Shown here piece by piece: positions 34,055 to 47,400 of a stretch of 64,000 bases of DNA. Within the stretch, counting starts at the first letter, position 1. Every line of letters begins with the position of its first letter. Where the stretch lies: positions 54,902 through 118,901 of the forward strand of contig JARUPY010000559.1 in assembly GCA_029817715.1 (NCBI GenBank), in the 5' to 3' direction. This DNA comes from Melastoma dodecandrum (taxonomy: Eukaryota > Streptophyta > Magnoliopsida > Myrtales > Melastomataceae). The translations under genes were made by a program, and so were the position numbers. The notes beneath the pieces were generated by a model. It did not search any database, had not been told where the DNA came from, and saw only the letters and a program-made list of their open reading frames with translations.

Positions 34055-35375
34055 ATGGGGAACAGTGTGGGGGGCCGGAAGAAGGTGAAGATAATGAAGA
34101 TTGACGGAGAAACGATCAAGCTCAAGCCTCCAGTTCAGGCGAGGGATGTCCTGAAAGATTACCCTGCTGGGTACGTGCTGTTGGATTCCAATTCAGTCCG
34201 GCATTTCGGGATCAGGGCGAGTCCGTTGGATCCAGACCGGGAACTCAAGGCAAAGAAGCTGTATTTCCTGGTGGAACTGCCGAGTTTCCCCGAGGATAAC
34301 CCAGCGGCTCCCAGGCGGGTGAGGTCTGGAATCCAGATGAGTGCCAAGGACAGGCTGGAGTGCCTGATGCTGTCAAGGAGGTCGGTTTCTGACCTCACCA
34401 TGGCAAGGCCGAGGGCAGTGGAAGGCAATGGGTCTGAGACTCTGATGCAGGTGAAGATGAAGATCCCGAGGGCAGAGCTGGAGAGGGTAGTCGGGGAAAG
34501 CAGGGACAAGGTTGAAATCGCGAGGAAGATAGTTGATCTCTACTATATGGGAAATGCCAATGGTGGTGGAGAAATCAGTGACAGAAGAACATTCAAGCCC
34601 CAGCAGGTATTGATTCTCATCTCAGCCTTCCTACCTGTCCTAATCAATTGTCTTTCCTTTGCGGTTGTGGATTAATTTCGCTGGTGTTAAGACAAATTGA
34701 ATTCTGAAAAATGTTCATGGATGCAAGAAGGGGAACACTGTCATGTGGGCATAAGGGCATCCCCCAACTACTCATGTGCCATGCTTAGTCAAACTGTACT
34801 TGCCTAGACCCATACATAAATGGACTAAAACCAGAAAATCAGATCTACTCGTTGATTTGTTAATCACACGTTTGTTGGGCACTGTCCTTTGACATTTTCT
34901 CCCCTTTTTCTAAAGTTTATTTGGCCTTGGAGATATTAAAAAAAGTCTGGTTGTGATCCTCAATTACCGGGTCACGACTTTTCCTCACATAAATCTTCTC
35001 CCTCATCTCCGGGTAGTGTTGTTGTTTGTCCACTCCATGAGACTTTCCAGCCAGCAGTTGAGAGCCTCTCTCCACAAACTCAACCCAGACTATTCTATTA
35101 CTTACCCTCAATGTCTGCATCAAATCAAGGTGGGTTTTTGTTTTGACATGAGTAAATTACCAAACCAAACCCTCATCCTTCCAATGAAGTGAGTGTATTT
35201 GGTGGGCAGTTCCTGTTTTAGCTTTGAATTTCACTTGTTCTAATCATTCATGTTTCTGGATATGTATGTACCGTACGCTTAGTTATTACAACCTGGGCTT
35301 TGTTTTTGGGGGCAGAAGCAGGTGAGCTTTAGTCCAATGGAGGAAGAACTGGGTCTAGGCCTTTCCTCCTGGTGA
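34055..35375 (+). CDS. DUF4228 (PADRE) domain protein, At1g66480/At5g37840 type
   Basis: Two exons: 34055-34606 and 35316-35375, giving 203 residues. The start MGNSVGGRKK gives a likely N-myristoylation site. The domain reads VKIMKIDGETIKLKPPVQAR, VLKDYPAGYVLLDSNSVRHF, GIRASPLDPDRELKAKKLYF and LVELP. The subfamily motif PRRVRSGIQMSAKDRLECLM then LSRRSVSDL follows. The short second exon encodes KQVSFSPMEEELGLGLSSW. Its acceptor is a tandem gcagaagcag, so isoforms differing by two residues (KQ) are possible. Members are small stress-response proteins of unknown mechanism. An upstream in-frame ATG-less extension in the leader (34016) is ignored. Confidence 0.88.
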
Positions 35376-36219
35376 TCTACATAAGACTAGAAGTGATGCC
35401 CACAAACACAGGCACAAGAAGTGATGATGTGGTTTGGGTACAATGCATCTTAATGTTTGTGTTCCTCTGTTGTATTGGTGGCCTGGGTTGATGCTTGTGG
35501 ATTGGGCTGTTTAGTTTTGCCAGTTTACTTAGGACAATGTCCAAACACCCCCACCTTCTTTCTGCAGATGCCTTGAATGGCCTGTGTTTTGTCCGAAGCC
35601 CACATTGAGTTGAGGTACCTGATCTTGTCAATCTTGATTGATCAGATCAAGCAAACACTTCAAACAATTGAATTACAACACAGGAGAAAAAGTGACACGT
35701 ATGTTTACCAAACAATATCCAAGAAATGGTGTAAAGTTTGAAAATTTCAATCATTTGTTGTTTTTTTTGGATACCCTTCGTTATAAATCAGTTCTGCCTA
35801 AAACAGGCGTTCTGATAAATCAGGGGTGATGTCAGAATGAGATGTACAACCAAACGATATAAATTTATACGCACATAATTTTTCATGAGGGCGTTTTCTT
35901 TGATTGAGCATGAACAACTTTGAGAGCGTTTGGAGAAGCTTGTAAGCAAACAAAAATAGGCGGGGCATGCATCATCACATACTTAATTCGAACACGAACC
36001 CCACCGCGACGGGATTCTGGTAGCGACCGGGGTCGAATCGCGGCCAAATTTCCTCTCAGATCAGATTCTCTAAAGCTTAGAACTTTTTTCTCGTGGAAAT
36101 ATCGAATTCGTCTTAACACTTGTGAAGCTGTCGGAATCTGACCACTTCTGTGAGAAAAAAGAACTTATTCCCGTTCATATTAAGCCTTGAGATCTTCAAC
36201 GATTTACTACAATATATCT
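35376..36219. other. Intergenic region
   Basis: Holds the 3' flank of the DUF4228 gene. No other gene seen. Confidence 0.45.
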
Positions 36220-37560
36220 TTGTTTTGCCATCCGTGGTCATGACGTTTGTCGAACGCGGTAAATTAAAATACCTAACAATTTAATTAACTTGTAGATAGG
36301 GCAAGTAGAGGTCGTTTCCACAGAGAAAATTTCCTAGCGGTCGCACGATTAGCTAAAACGAGGTCAAGTCAATAAAGATAGAATGAGAATGAAATCGAAA
36401 ATAAAATGCAAGATAAAACGCAAATGAAAAAAACTAGGACCATCAACTTCCCCTAACGAATTATTCAACTCGTTCCTTTCATTCTCCAGTTATCGAATTC
36501 TCAAGTTACTAATCTAGGGTTCAATTATCTCCTTACACCTCTCCCGAATACTCTAAAGACGTATTCACTGTATCGAGCTAATCACTCTATTCATAGGCAA
36601 TTAACTAGGGGAACCCATTATGCATCAACCCTTAATGGCTACTATATTCCTATCCTTCTCACGGATTAGCTCCGTTTTCCAACGTGATGCTAACTTAGCT
36701 TATCCAATTCATGGCTTAACCTAAACAATCTTTCCAAGCCCGAATAGGTCTCCAGATCAAATTCATTGGTGGCCAGTCAATTAATCGCATTAAGGTCGAT
36801 ATATAGATAAATTACCACACGAATTCGAATAACACGAATAAAGGAATTCACTCGTTAAATAAAATCGCTAGGTTCTATTGAAGTCCTAAAAAACAAAATT
36901 AGTTCATAATGAAAGAAACCATCAATCTAAGTTCAAGAGAAAAAGATAACGACATATAAAGCAAGGGACAAAAAGAAGAGAAACGCCTTCCCGATCCTCC
37001 GTATGGAAAGTAGTAGCCTCGTCTGAATCTCCGCTTGAGCCCTAGCCGTCACCTCCTTCTCCATCTCTTGGTCGAATGTCTCCCCAAAAGAATCGTCCCC
37101 CTCTAGGGTTACACTTATAAAAATAATTAGTCCCCTAAACTAAATAAAATAAAATAACCTAAAAGAACTAAATCAAGTAACTAATTGATACTCTTTTCCA
37201 TTAGAACGAACTTTGGAGGAGGGTTGAAGTGTTTGGACACAGATTTGCACATATTGCCGATTGTCACGTCATTCCAGCAGACGGACGCGTCCTTCACTTC
37301 ATAGAATCCCCAAGGTCACGTCCTTCAGAATTCGTGGACGTGTCCTTCTGCTCTCTAGAACTGATCGCCCATTATTTCTACATTTTCATGCAAAATTCAA
37401 GTTTCCCTTCATTTTCCTACATCAAATAAAGAAAAAATCAAGAGGCATCGATAAGAATACTAATTTATCCCTAAATAGACTCGAAATATAAGAAAACGAT
37501 AATTACTACTCTAAAACTAAACTAAATAGAAAATGAACAAAAACTTACTAAAATTCTATC
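36220..37560. repeat. Probable dispersed repeat (unclassified LTR-like sequence)
   Basis: Non-coding, with the string ggcaagtagaggtcgtttcc followed by acagagaaaa near 36300-36330 and a long AC/AT-rich body with tctagggttcaattatc. I have seen this type of sequence as a high-copy unclassified repeat in many plant genomes. No coding capacity, and its ends were not defined. Confidence 0.3.
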
Positions 37561-37624
37561 AAAACTCGTATGACTGACTAACCACGTGAAGCATCGGTTA
37601 AAAGTATGAAACTCCTTCTCCTCT

Positions 37625-37912
37625 TCCTCTTGCTTCTACAGCCACCACGGTTTTCGTGTGAGAATCGTGGAAACGTCCTGTCCTCGTTGCATGGAGCCGT
37701 GGACGCAGAAACCCGGTTGCCCGCCTCCGCTGAGGACAATTTATTGTTCCCCACCAGCGACGACACCGCCACCTCCGAGGTTTGTGCATGTGACGAGTCT
37801 ACCAGTTAGCCTGTACACCTCTGACATGGACGGCCGGAACTACTGCTACACAGGCGATGAGGGGGGTTATAAGGTTAACAAGGTGTTGATCCTTGTCGGA
37901 ATATTTGGTTAG
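37625..37912 (+). pseudogene. Fragment resembling the 3' exon of a Pro-rich cell-wall-type protein
   Basis: A strong acceptor (polypyrimidine tract then tctacag, about 37630-37639) is followed by a frame containing CPRCMEPW, CPPPLRTIYCSPPATTPPPP and RFVHVTSLPVSLYT, ending in a hydrophobic tail (VLILVGIFG) at 37912. The layout (Cys/Pro-rich, RFVxVT, hydrophobic C-terminus) recalls small plant proline-rich proteins with a membrane or GPI-type tail. No start or upstream exon was found, and frames shift near the acceptor. Gene fragment or pseudogene; low certainty. Confidence 0.35.
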
Positions 37913-38234
37913 GGAATAATACTGGCTAGTCTATGGAGACGAACTTGAATCGATGTCATGTAACGTAAATCTGTATAAGCAAATAACTGCGAAATACCGA
38001 GTATTGGGTTTTTATGCGTTCACCTTGACACGAGCCACATTGGTCGGTCACTCGCTTTCTAGGTACGGTTCCGATCATTCCTCGACGGAGCAAAACCAGT
38101 GTAAAGATTAGAAACAGAAGATTCCCCAGTTGAACTCTACCGGCAAACATAGACAAGTGATCTGCAGGTAACTCTTGCTTATTCATCCGGTCGATCTCGG
38201 GGTAGTCGATGGCCATCAGTGAGCTCCTAATCAT

Positions 38235-41200
38235 CTATGAATCGGCAGAAGAATCCTGTGACAGCGATTTGATTATCTTGCGTCTCCATGTCGCCGTCGC
38301 GGGATCGAACCTCAGTTCCCATGTAGGCCAATAGTGCAAGTCCTGTTTTACTGTCGTCACTCGAGGCTTTCCATGCATCAGAATCGTTCTCACCCGAATG
38401 TGTTCCCCGTGCTCTAATTCCTACGAGACACGAGAAATCAATCAAAGGACTATCTGCCGATCTCACTTGTCACCTATTATGGCGGACCATGACACTTACC
38501 TTGGTCACGCTGACGAATGCGTCTAAGTTGGGTGTCGGCTTCCCATTAACTTCAACGATCCACTGAAGAGCATATAGGCCGTATCTGTGGACTGGGCTTC
38601 CGTTACACCACCTGTGAAATCCAACACGATTTCGTGTTTAGTTGGTAAATCTGATTCGCCGTGAATTCAACAAGCCCTCTACTTTTTCTTCACACAATAC
38701 CTGGCGAGATAAACTCCGTGACCCTCTTTCGGGAGGAATCCGAGGGCTCGCACTGCTGGATGAGGATCTTGGAGGAGACATCCACACCAATTAACCACAC
38801 GTGTCGTGCCATTACCATCCCTAACATCTGTTCCGACCAAAACATCGAGTTCTTGTCCCTATCACAAGAAACAAACATCATTAGGTCTTTCCATGATTCA
38901 AGTAATCTCGAATGGATCTCCGATTTCACCTGTCGAAAGATAGTCATGCTAAGATTCCCATCACTGTCATCATCACAGTTAGCAAGCGCTTGGCAAGCAT
39001 CTTCCACGTCGCGGAAACAAGTAACGGGCTCCTTATTGATTGCGAGTATCATGTCACCTTGTTCTAACTTCTTCTCTGCCTTTGATCCGGCCAAACAACC
39101 TTTTACACGTAGGACCTGCCGTCGGAGTGGATCTTTTTTAACGAGAGCCTGCAAAAAGAAGCCAAAATATCATGCAACGGTCGCTGGACAAATGATAGCT
39201 GGCGAAACCAAAGGTAAGAAAACAATACTTGAACCCAGTCATCGCTTAGCCCGAAACTCCTGGCCTTCGACAGCAAGGTCGGATACAGCTCGACCTCTAG
39301 AATCCTAAGGAGTGGAATCGGCCTCTTGATGCCATTTATTAGAAGCGGCGGTCCTTTGGTGCCAGATATGATCTTGTTAACAACTTCACTAATGGTGTAA
39401 ACTGGAATACCCCTGATGAACTGATGGTCCTCCGGCGTGCTGTAGCCAAATTTGAGCTGAGTCGAAAAGCTTGCCCAGATAGCTTGCACTCTCCCTTGTT
39501 CATCGCTCAACACTCCGGAAAATGTACCTCCAAAATCTGCCAAAAAAAGAAGATAAAACACCATGTTCAAAGTCCCCGCAAAGGATTAACACCGAAAATA
39601 TGATTTTGAATGGATATATAAATTGAGCACCTGTATCGAGCTCGATAACCTCCATGTTCATTGCCCTATATCGCGGACAATCGGCGGAGACGATGTTAAT
39701 TGCAGCACAAGGATTCGTGACGATGGACTTCCTCGATGTCGCCTGAAGGCTTCTACTCAATCCCACAAGATAAACTGAATCGCCACGATGTAATGGAGGC
39801 TCTATAGGAAAAAAAATTAAGTACAGCTGACCACTTCAGATTCGGACTTCACAATATGCATGTGTTTTTGTATCCATTCAATCAATCGAAAGGACAGAAG
39901 TTACCAGGGAGAAGTTCAGCTGCTCTAACAGCTGCTGCACCGACGGAACCCAAAGCAGAGGGGTCATAAGAAACAAGGGCAAAGTTGTGAACCGGATGGA
40001 GGAAAACAACCTAACAAGGAAGGTAACCAGCGATAAAGCTTGAAACAAACACACACACGACGGCTGGTAAAGTTGATGGCAGTAGAGTAAACATACCTCT
40101 CCTGGAATTTCAATGGGAAAGGCCGCGAAAGACAGCATAATATCGGACATGGACAGAGCAACCGTGTTCTTATCAACTGCAACCAATCCCATGTCTTTAG
40201 AATGATGTACAATCACGCCGGTCCCAAAGAAGTGTTGTGAGTGGGCTCCGTCTACAATGCAAGCTGGAGGTATATGAACCTGCAAAACTCTTACGTTAAA
40301 ATCTGCTGATGCTGATCATACATGGTGGCATAATTCTCTTAACATGACTTGCAAAAAGGTCTATTAGAACCTACCTCAAACATAACAAGCGTTGGCTCAA
40401 TCACGTGCTCGGCCAGTGAAGCATTAGCTGCCAAAGTCGTCGCCCCCACATAATCCGTGACAACAGCAGCTTCCACGTCTCTTTTGTCTTTCAACAGTGT
40501 CTCCGAGTTATCGAGCAGCGAACAATCTGCAGCCATCCCATCTAATTCTTCATCCACACGTCTCTTCTTTTTACCAGCATCCAATTCATCTCGAGCCTGG
40601 GACACCTCGGAGGAGATCCCGTCATTTGTCTCCATATTCGCAACAGCATCGATCAACTCTTGACCCCTTTCGAGATCTAAATTCTCCAGCATAGCCTCGC
40701 CAGTCAAGAGTGGGGATTGATTCCCTGGGGCCAGTTCACCGTGATGAAGGACACGAGATTCACTCAAAGGGGGTAATGGTTGGAAGGCTGATTTCATCGT
40801 CCACAGACCAGTGCTGTCTTCACGCGTATATATCAGAGGTGGGGCATACCATTCGTGACGATCAACAGTCAGCAGGACAGACTGCAGGAAAAAGCAAAGG
40901 TTTATCCCTTCGTTGGATGGTATATCATGGATTTCACATTCAGTCCTACATCTCACCTTGGGGCGATAGCGATCCATGTAGCCGATATATTCCAATGGCA
41001 CTCTGGAACCTCTGGACAGCTTAGATAAAACAGCTATCAGGTCATCAAGTCGTGATATTTCTTCCCCCGCTAACTTCTTTATAAGGGCATGGCGGGGAAC
41101 TCCAGCTCTGAAAAGCATGTACCTGCATATCGCCCCGTATAGATGATAGACTGAATACAATTTATACATGAAACGGGAATTAGAACAGCTAGATTTATGT

Positions 41201-44200
41201 ACCCTGGTTCCGCAACGTAGACAAGTCCGCATTGAAATCGGAAATTCCGAGCCTGCATACGCATTTGAAAAATTTCACATCAGTTAAGGGAAGTAACAAA
41301 ACCGACGTGCATTTTCTGCAGGACCCCAATGAGTCAACAGAAGAACAGATTCATAATCGACGTACTTGTTGATAAGATAGTGGATGAATCACTCCGCCGC
41401 TAACTTCCAAGAAGTGGTCAGGAGTTATTGAGTGCAAATCTTGCACCTGGAAAAAGAAACAACAATTAGCTTTACAAAGTTTTTCCAAGATTTCAGGTTC
41501 ATTCACAGACAAGTACGTGGGATGTCTGTGACTAGCACAAAGTCATTGAGGCTACCGTTAGATTGATGGTGACGGGGATTCCACCCCTTTCGATGAGCAA
41601 TTCGATCTCCTGTCCCACACTGTCATCAAGCACGCTCTCAAGGCTTAGGAACTGAGTTGTTACCTGCAACGGGAATAGTCGAAGTCAACCACTCTCATTC
41701 AAAGCAGCAAGAAGTATAAATTCCTTTTATCCAGCCCTTCTCTCAATATCCCAGAAGTTGCAGAATAAATTAGAAAAAAAGGTCGACTTTCACAAAAGCT
41801 GAATGGTGAACTTACTTCCCCATTCAAGCGTATCAGCACATCACCCGGCTCCAAATGATTATGTGCAGGTCCACCAGGCACCTGCAGCAGATCCCACAGA
41901 GTAATCAGGGTATCATCTATGAGAAATCCAAAACAGCATGAACTACCTGTAGCACATTATGTTCTCACCGTGCCATCGACGACTAGCATTCCCGTTTCCC
42001 CAGTTGGAGATGCACGTCTGACCATCTAAAAATCCACAGGTAAAAGGGGAGCATCAACCAGTCATATAACAAAGAACAACTCAAGAACCAAGAGTAGGTT
42101 GTGCTAGAGTGAAGAAGAGGCAAACCTGTTCGGTCTCATTCCTAAGGCCAAGGCGACGTGTCTCGTCAAAGCCTTTATGCAAGAAAGTAACCTACAAGCA
42201 AGTATAATCACGGAAAGCAAGCATTGATTGATAGACCTTTATGATATGCATAAATCAGACTTGAATGGGAAGTTCCACGAGCAGTCAACTATACCTGAAG
42301 GGTACCTCGAGGTATAGAGACAGTTTCCCAGAGGGCAGTGTATGAGGTTTTGCCTTCTTGAAGGTATTTTAGAGCCCTCACAACCTGCCAGAACAACATT
42401 TTAGGGAATGGGAATGGAGAAGAAAAGCCTACATTTTCCTAATTAGATGTCGATTCGTCCTTTGACTACTTGATTATTCTATGATCTAGCACAATCCAAA
42501 ATCAGGCCGTGAGGACAAAGATGTGAGAACTGATCTTCCTAAACGGGTGAAAAAGCAACAACTTACACGTTCCAAGGGCAAAAAGTATGCCGATGCACTA
42601 GCAGACTTGCTCCCTGCATTTAAGGCCACTGCCCTTCCTTGAGAATCGATCACGGGGGAGCCACTTGAACCCCCCTTGGTTCCTGAAGCAGCCTGAAGAC
42701 GCTCAACAGAAAGCATCAAACTTTGTTTCAGAAACTTACACAACATTTACTCATAGCATATTTAGCATAAAGGAAGAGAAGGGAATGGGAGACAGAACAT
42801 CGCCACTCTTCCTTTTACAAAGTGATGAACAAGATTCTCGAACGAGTGAAAAAACGGAAATATATCTGTCAGGTAAGTCAACTATCCCTTTCAAACTGAC
42901 AAAGGCGGTCCTTCAGATAAGTACAGCCTATTTACCTGCATATAGAAAGTGTTGAAGTCATTGTAGCCATCCCTGCAGATAATAAACCATTGATCTGTAA
43001 AATCTTCTGATATGAATTGCCAGACCGGTATTGGCAATAATAAAGGCAAGAATGAACTCTATGAAATGCCAAACAAGCAATCCCAGTTGATAATGTCAGT
43101 GAATCCTTACCAGTGGCTGTCTACTCCAATCTAATGAAAGACAAAGTATCATGCAAATCGTCTACAGAAGTAAAAGGAATGGCAAAGGGGAATCTGCTAA
43201 AAGTTACATACTTCCTATAGTGGGGAGCCTCCCTGTCCAACCGGGCCAGGGTGCCGGCCAAAATAGAAACCTGCCAGAAAAAGTGACGAGAATAAGCAGA
43301 TATCAAGAAGAAGAGAAGGAAGGGGAACTAACAACTGTTAAGACTACAATAATTATCACAAAAGAAATTGAACTTTTGACATACCTTTTCTCCGCTGTCG
43401 TTGCCAACCACTCTAATTTCCAACCCGACACAGGCAGCCTCAGGAGCAAGTGTAATCTCCTCATACTCTAGAAATTGTATTGCGCTAGGATCATATCGGA
43501 AAAAACCAAAATCATGGACCTACAGAATCGTAAACAAGTTTGCTACTCATGAATAAAGATATCAATGGAAAATAGAGAGTGCTATTCCCTCCGAGTTAGG
43601 AATCACTGGATCAAGAAGCTATAGCCAACTCCGCAATTTGAAGGGGTAGTGCTCACCGGGTCTCTATATATAGGGAGGACCGGAATCTCCTCCCTGTTCA
43701 CGAACATAGCCTCGGCAACTACCGGTCCTGCCAAAAAACATAAACAAAGAAAATCAAAGTTTCTTCAGATTTACATAGGGGATACTTCAGTCTCCTGGAA
43801 TTAGATATCAGTCAAGTAGGAAAATTTATCGAGTTCTAGGACATAATTAAAAGTACAGCACCACAAGAAATGCTGTTGTTCACTGTTTTAGTCAAACTGT
43901 GAACTCTTGAGAGCCGAGATACAATCAGTAGCAGACTAATCCCTCATTTTCTCTATAACCAACACATCCATCCCTAGCAACTCCTACACGAACAAAAATT
44001 GAACTCCAACCCATTACAGGACTGAGCTCTTGCAAAGTCACCCATCAGAACCTTAAGTGAACCGTCGTAATTTTGCAATCTTTCCAATCATATGATCATC
44101 CACCAACGAGCAAGATGTGTTCTTCAATCGATCAAAACACAAGGCACTAACCTTCAAGCAAGAACGCAACAAGAAACCCCCCCCCCCCCAACACCCACCA

Positions 44201-44466
44201 AGATAGGGAACTCACCGGCCTTCACCACGTGCCGATTAGTCAGGATGATCCCGCGGCGCTTATCCACGACAAACCCCGTGGCATGCCCCGCACCGGCCGG
44301 CTCAGTGTCGAACGAGCCGCTGGAGCAGAGTGGTCCGGCCAGAGCACGACCACGGCGGGGGGACAACCTTCCCGAGAGCCCGCACTCCAGATCCTCGGCG
44401 GTGGCGAGGTTCTCTACACCATCCGAGGAGGCGGGGAATCGGCCTGGCCCCCCCGTCGACCTCCAT
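38235..44466 (-). CDS. DEGP7: DEG7-type (Protease Do-like 7) serine protease, 23 exons, first exon frame-disrupted
   Basis: Exons on the minus strand: 44216-44466, 43657-43727, 43385-43519, 43212-43270, 42935-42972, 42567-42692, 42295-42384, 42126-42191, 41969-42025, 41816-41881, 41556-41663, 41366-41446, 41203-41252, 40957-41122, 40375-40881, 40097-40279, 39905-40010, 39631-39801, 39229-39536, 38940-39148, 38701-38858, 38500-38611, 38235-38420. The predicted product is about 1,100 residues, as in Arabidopsis (about 1,097). The triad is visible: His in TNRHVV (exon 1), Asp in [11 protein letters not shown], Ser in [16 protein letters not shown] segments ([36 protein letters not shown]) and a second degenerate protease half follow. 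It ends [20 protein letters not shown]. The Arabidopsis enzyme acts in the chloroplast stroma in photosystem II repair. Exons 2-23 are clean. Exon 1 needs several frame changes, so either the reads are faulty there or the copy is damaged. Confidence 0.9.
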
Positions 44467-47400
44467 GACCGAACCGTAAAAACAGAAGAAGGGTCGGAAA
44501 TCCGGATTGGGTACGAAGGAAAGGATCGACAAAATTGGGAAAAGTAGGGGGTTTTTATGGATGAAAAGAAGTGATTTATTGGAATTTGGGGATTTGTGTT
44601 GGGTTTGATTGATGATGATTCGATGAGGGGGCGGGCGTTCGTTGTATTCTTTGGAGTTTTGTTTTTATAGTGGTCTTATATTATATTCTTTTAAAGTTTC
44701 GAAGTCGTTTGAGGTTGTCTTTGATGTTTTCATGCTGTCTGTGTGTGTGTGTGGGTGCGTTGGAACTTGTAAGTGTTCTATCAGTTTCAGCCCCCCAGTT
44801 GCCCATTTCCCTTCATATCGGGAGTTTGTCTTTTTTTCTCCCAAAATCCCCCAATTTACTTTATTTTTCATTTTGTCGATAGTTTTTATAATTCCATGTG
44901 TTTTTACTGCCCACTTGATTGAATCGAGCATGAGATTAACAACGAATTTAAATAAAATGATTTATTTGTATTAACGGGTGTCAAGAGATAAATTATGTCT
45001 TTTATGTTTAAACCCCTTAAAATGAAAAGATTGTTTTGGAGGTTAGCAAAACCCAATTTGGCTTTCCAATAACTCTGAAACGATATTATATTATTATTAT
45101 TATATTCTAATATATATTTCTTCTATTGACCTTGACTTTTGGTAAGGGGGGGTCATCTATCTTTTTCTGTACAAGAAAGCATTGGAAAAGTTGGAAGATG
45201 CAAAAATGGAACATGAATTTGGGGGGGGGATTCTAACCGAAGCGATAGATGAAATTACTAACCAATTGTCTTCCCCCGTCATTACTAGAATTGACCAAGA
45301 CTACCATACGACGCTTCTGAATCGGGATGATCAAAACAAATTAAAAAATGGCAGATGAAATACTAAAAAGAAAAAAGAGGACGTAGATGAGGCGTGGTTG
45401 ATGAAATTACTTGACCAAGTGCCTATGACACTAACCCCAAGAGAACAACACCGCCATGAAAACCTTCATCCTCAGTACGGAAGCTGTACGTCCTAGTATT
45501 TTCCCACTGAAATAAGAAACCCCGAATGAGGTTATACACGAAGTAGGAGGCGAGGAATTCCCCGTCCTGGACGATCGGTTTCCCACCACATCCCCCTTGA
45601 ACTCAGTACTTCCCGATCGCCGACCCCGATGTTTCCTCCGCAGGGTTCCGTCGAGTGCCTCCGCCCCAACCACCACGACACTGGGCCAAAGGAAAACAAC
45701 CAAGCCCCCCACTAAAACATTAGCCTGATTGTGACTAATATGGAGAATTTTAATGTGAAATATACGCGGGATCAACGCGCTGAGGATGATTGTCATCTCA
45801 GCCGCTATTTTAAGGTGTAAAGAATTTTTTAGGTTTGGCTTAAATTTCAAGAATAAACCTTTCGTTTAAGCAGAGGTATCAATCGATATAAACGCAAACC
45901 ACATAAAATGGCTTGACTTCCATTTCAAGAATGAGATATAAATCATTCGTAAGTAACAAAATTTTTTATCATTGATCGTTGTCGCTTCTTCCTCTCTCTA
46001 CCTTCCTTCTCCTTTTTCATCCTTGCTAATTCCTTACAACAAGAGAGGTAAGTCACAGTCAGTGTGTCGATGTTCTGCGTTCTTCTGTATCAATTGTTGC
46101 ATACCATCAATTAATTCCTGTTTCGCATAATGACAGAAATTGCTTGGGTATTATTATATGGGAAGTATACTTCATTTTTACTCATTCACACATGCTTTGT
46201 TCAATCTGTAATTCTTGTTTTTGTAAAAAAAATCTATACGTCGACCCACAATACGTACTTTTTTTACGTGGGAACATTTGCGTCAACAACCGCAGCCGCG
46301 CGGCAAGCTCCCCCGACCTTTGTGAAATTTTTAGGTAGTTGGTGTGATGGTATGAGGGTTGTAGATGTGGTGAAGGTGATTTTTTGGGGAGGTCTATGAC
46401 ATTCTCCCAGCCTACAGCCTACAACATTTGGTCCAGCCCATTCGTCGTCGGTTCAATTGAAATCACTTCAGTTTGAACCGTCCATTTACCTACGAGATCT
46501 GGAAAACTACTGCGGACCATCGGGAAAGCCATCCCAACCCCAAAACTCATTACCTAACACTTTACATGGCCTTACTCATGCTTACAATAACCGCTCCGAC
46601 GAGCAATAACGCGGGCGAACACCGCAGGGGGAGTTTCGGCACCCCTCGAACCCCAGAAGTTTGGCACCGCCTATCCTCCAGGCTATAGATACTCAATCTA
46701 TCCTCCGCGAGCCATAACGGCGGTAATCAATCCAACCCGAGTCGTTCGAGTATTCAAACGGTGACGATCATGAGGTTAGTGAATTGATTATACAGACAAA
46801 GGGTGTTTGAATTTTGTCTTGCTGAAACTGAACTAGTCCAAAAACCACACGTTGGCTTCTGTTTCTGTTTTTGTAAATTTGGGAATTTAGTCCAAAATGT
46901 GAGGAAATATTGGTATAATAAAAGAAAGGAAATTAAATGTTTGGTGTGATGGTGGGTCGAAATTAATTTTGATTGACTTCACCTAATAAAACCCACTTTG
47001 TGACGAAAACATAGCAGCCGTGGAAATATAATTCCTTCACCAAACATGAATTGCATAAGGGTGGTGGTGTTAAGGGTTATTGTAAGAAAATCATTGTTTC
47101 AACCTAATGAAAATTTTCATGTATAGAGAAGGACATGGTAAGAAAGAAGCCCTTGTGTATTATCTTTATACAACCAAACACACCCATCATGGTACAAAAA
47201 CAATCCACAACCGCACCGACAAAAAAAAATTCGACAAACCTATGGAAACAATACATCCCCGCAAACAGTGTATTCTCGACCGGTCACCCAACGAATATCT
47301 TTAGAGGAAGTATCGACCAACACCAGGGTGCGATAATCGGCCGGGACCGGCATCTCCTCGGAGCTATTTTTCGTATTCCCCTTCTTATTCCATGATGGGG

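Noticed and set aside
45431..45850. 139-codon minus-strand frame
   Set aside because: No recognisable family, no signal of exon structure, and located in AT-rich spacer. Left unannotated.
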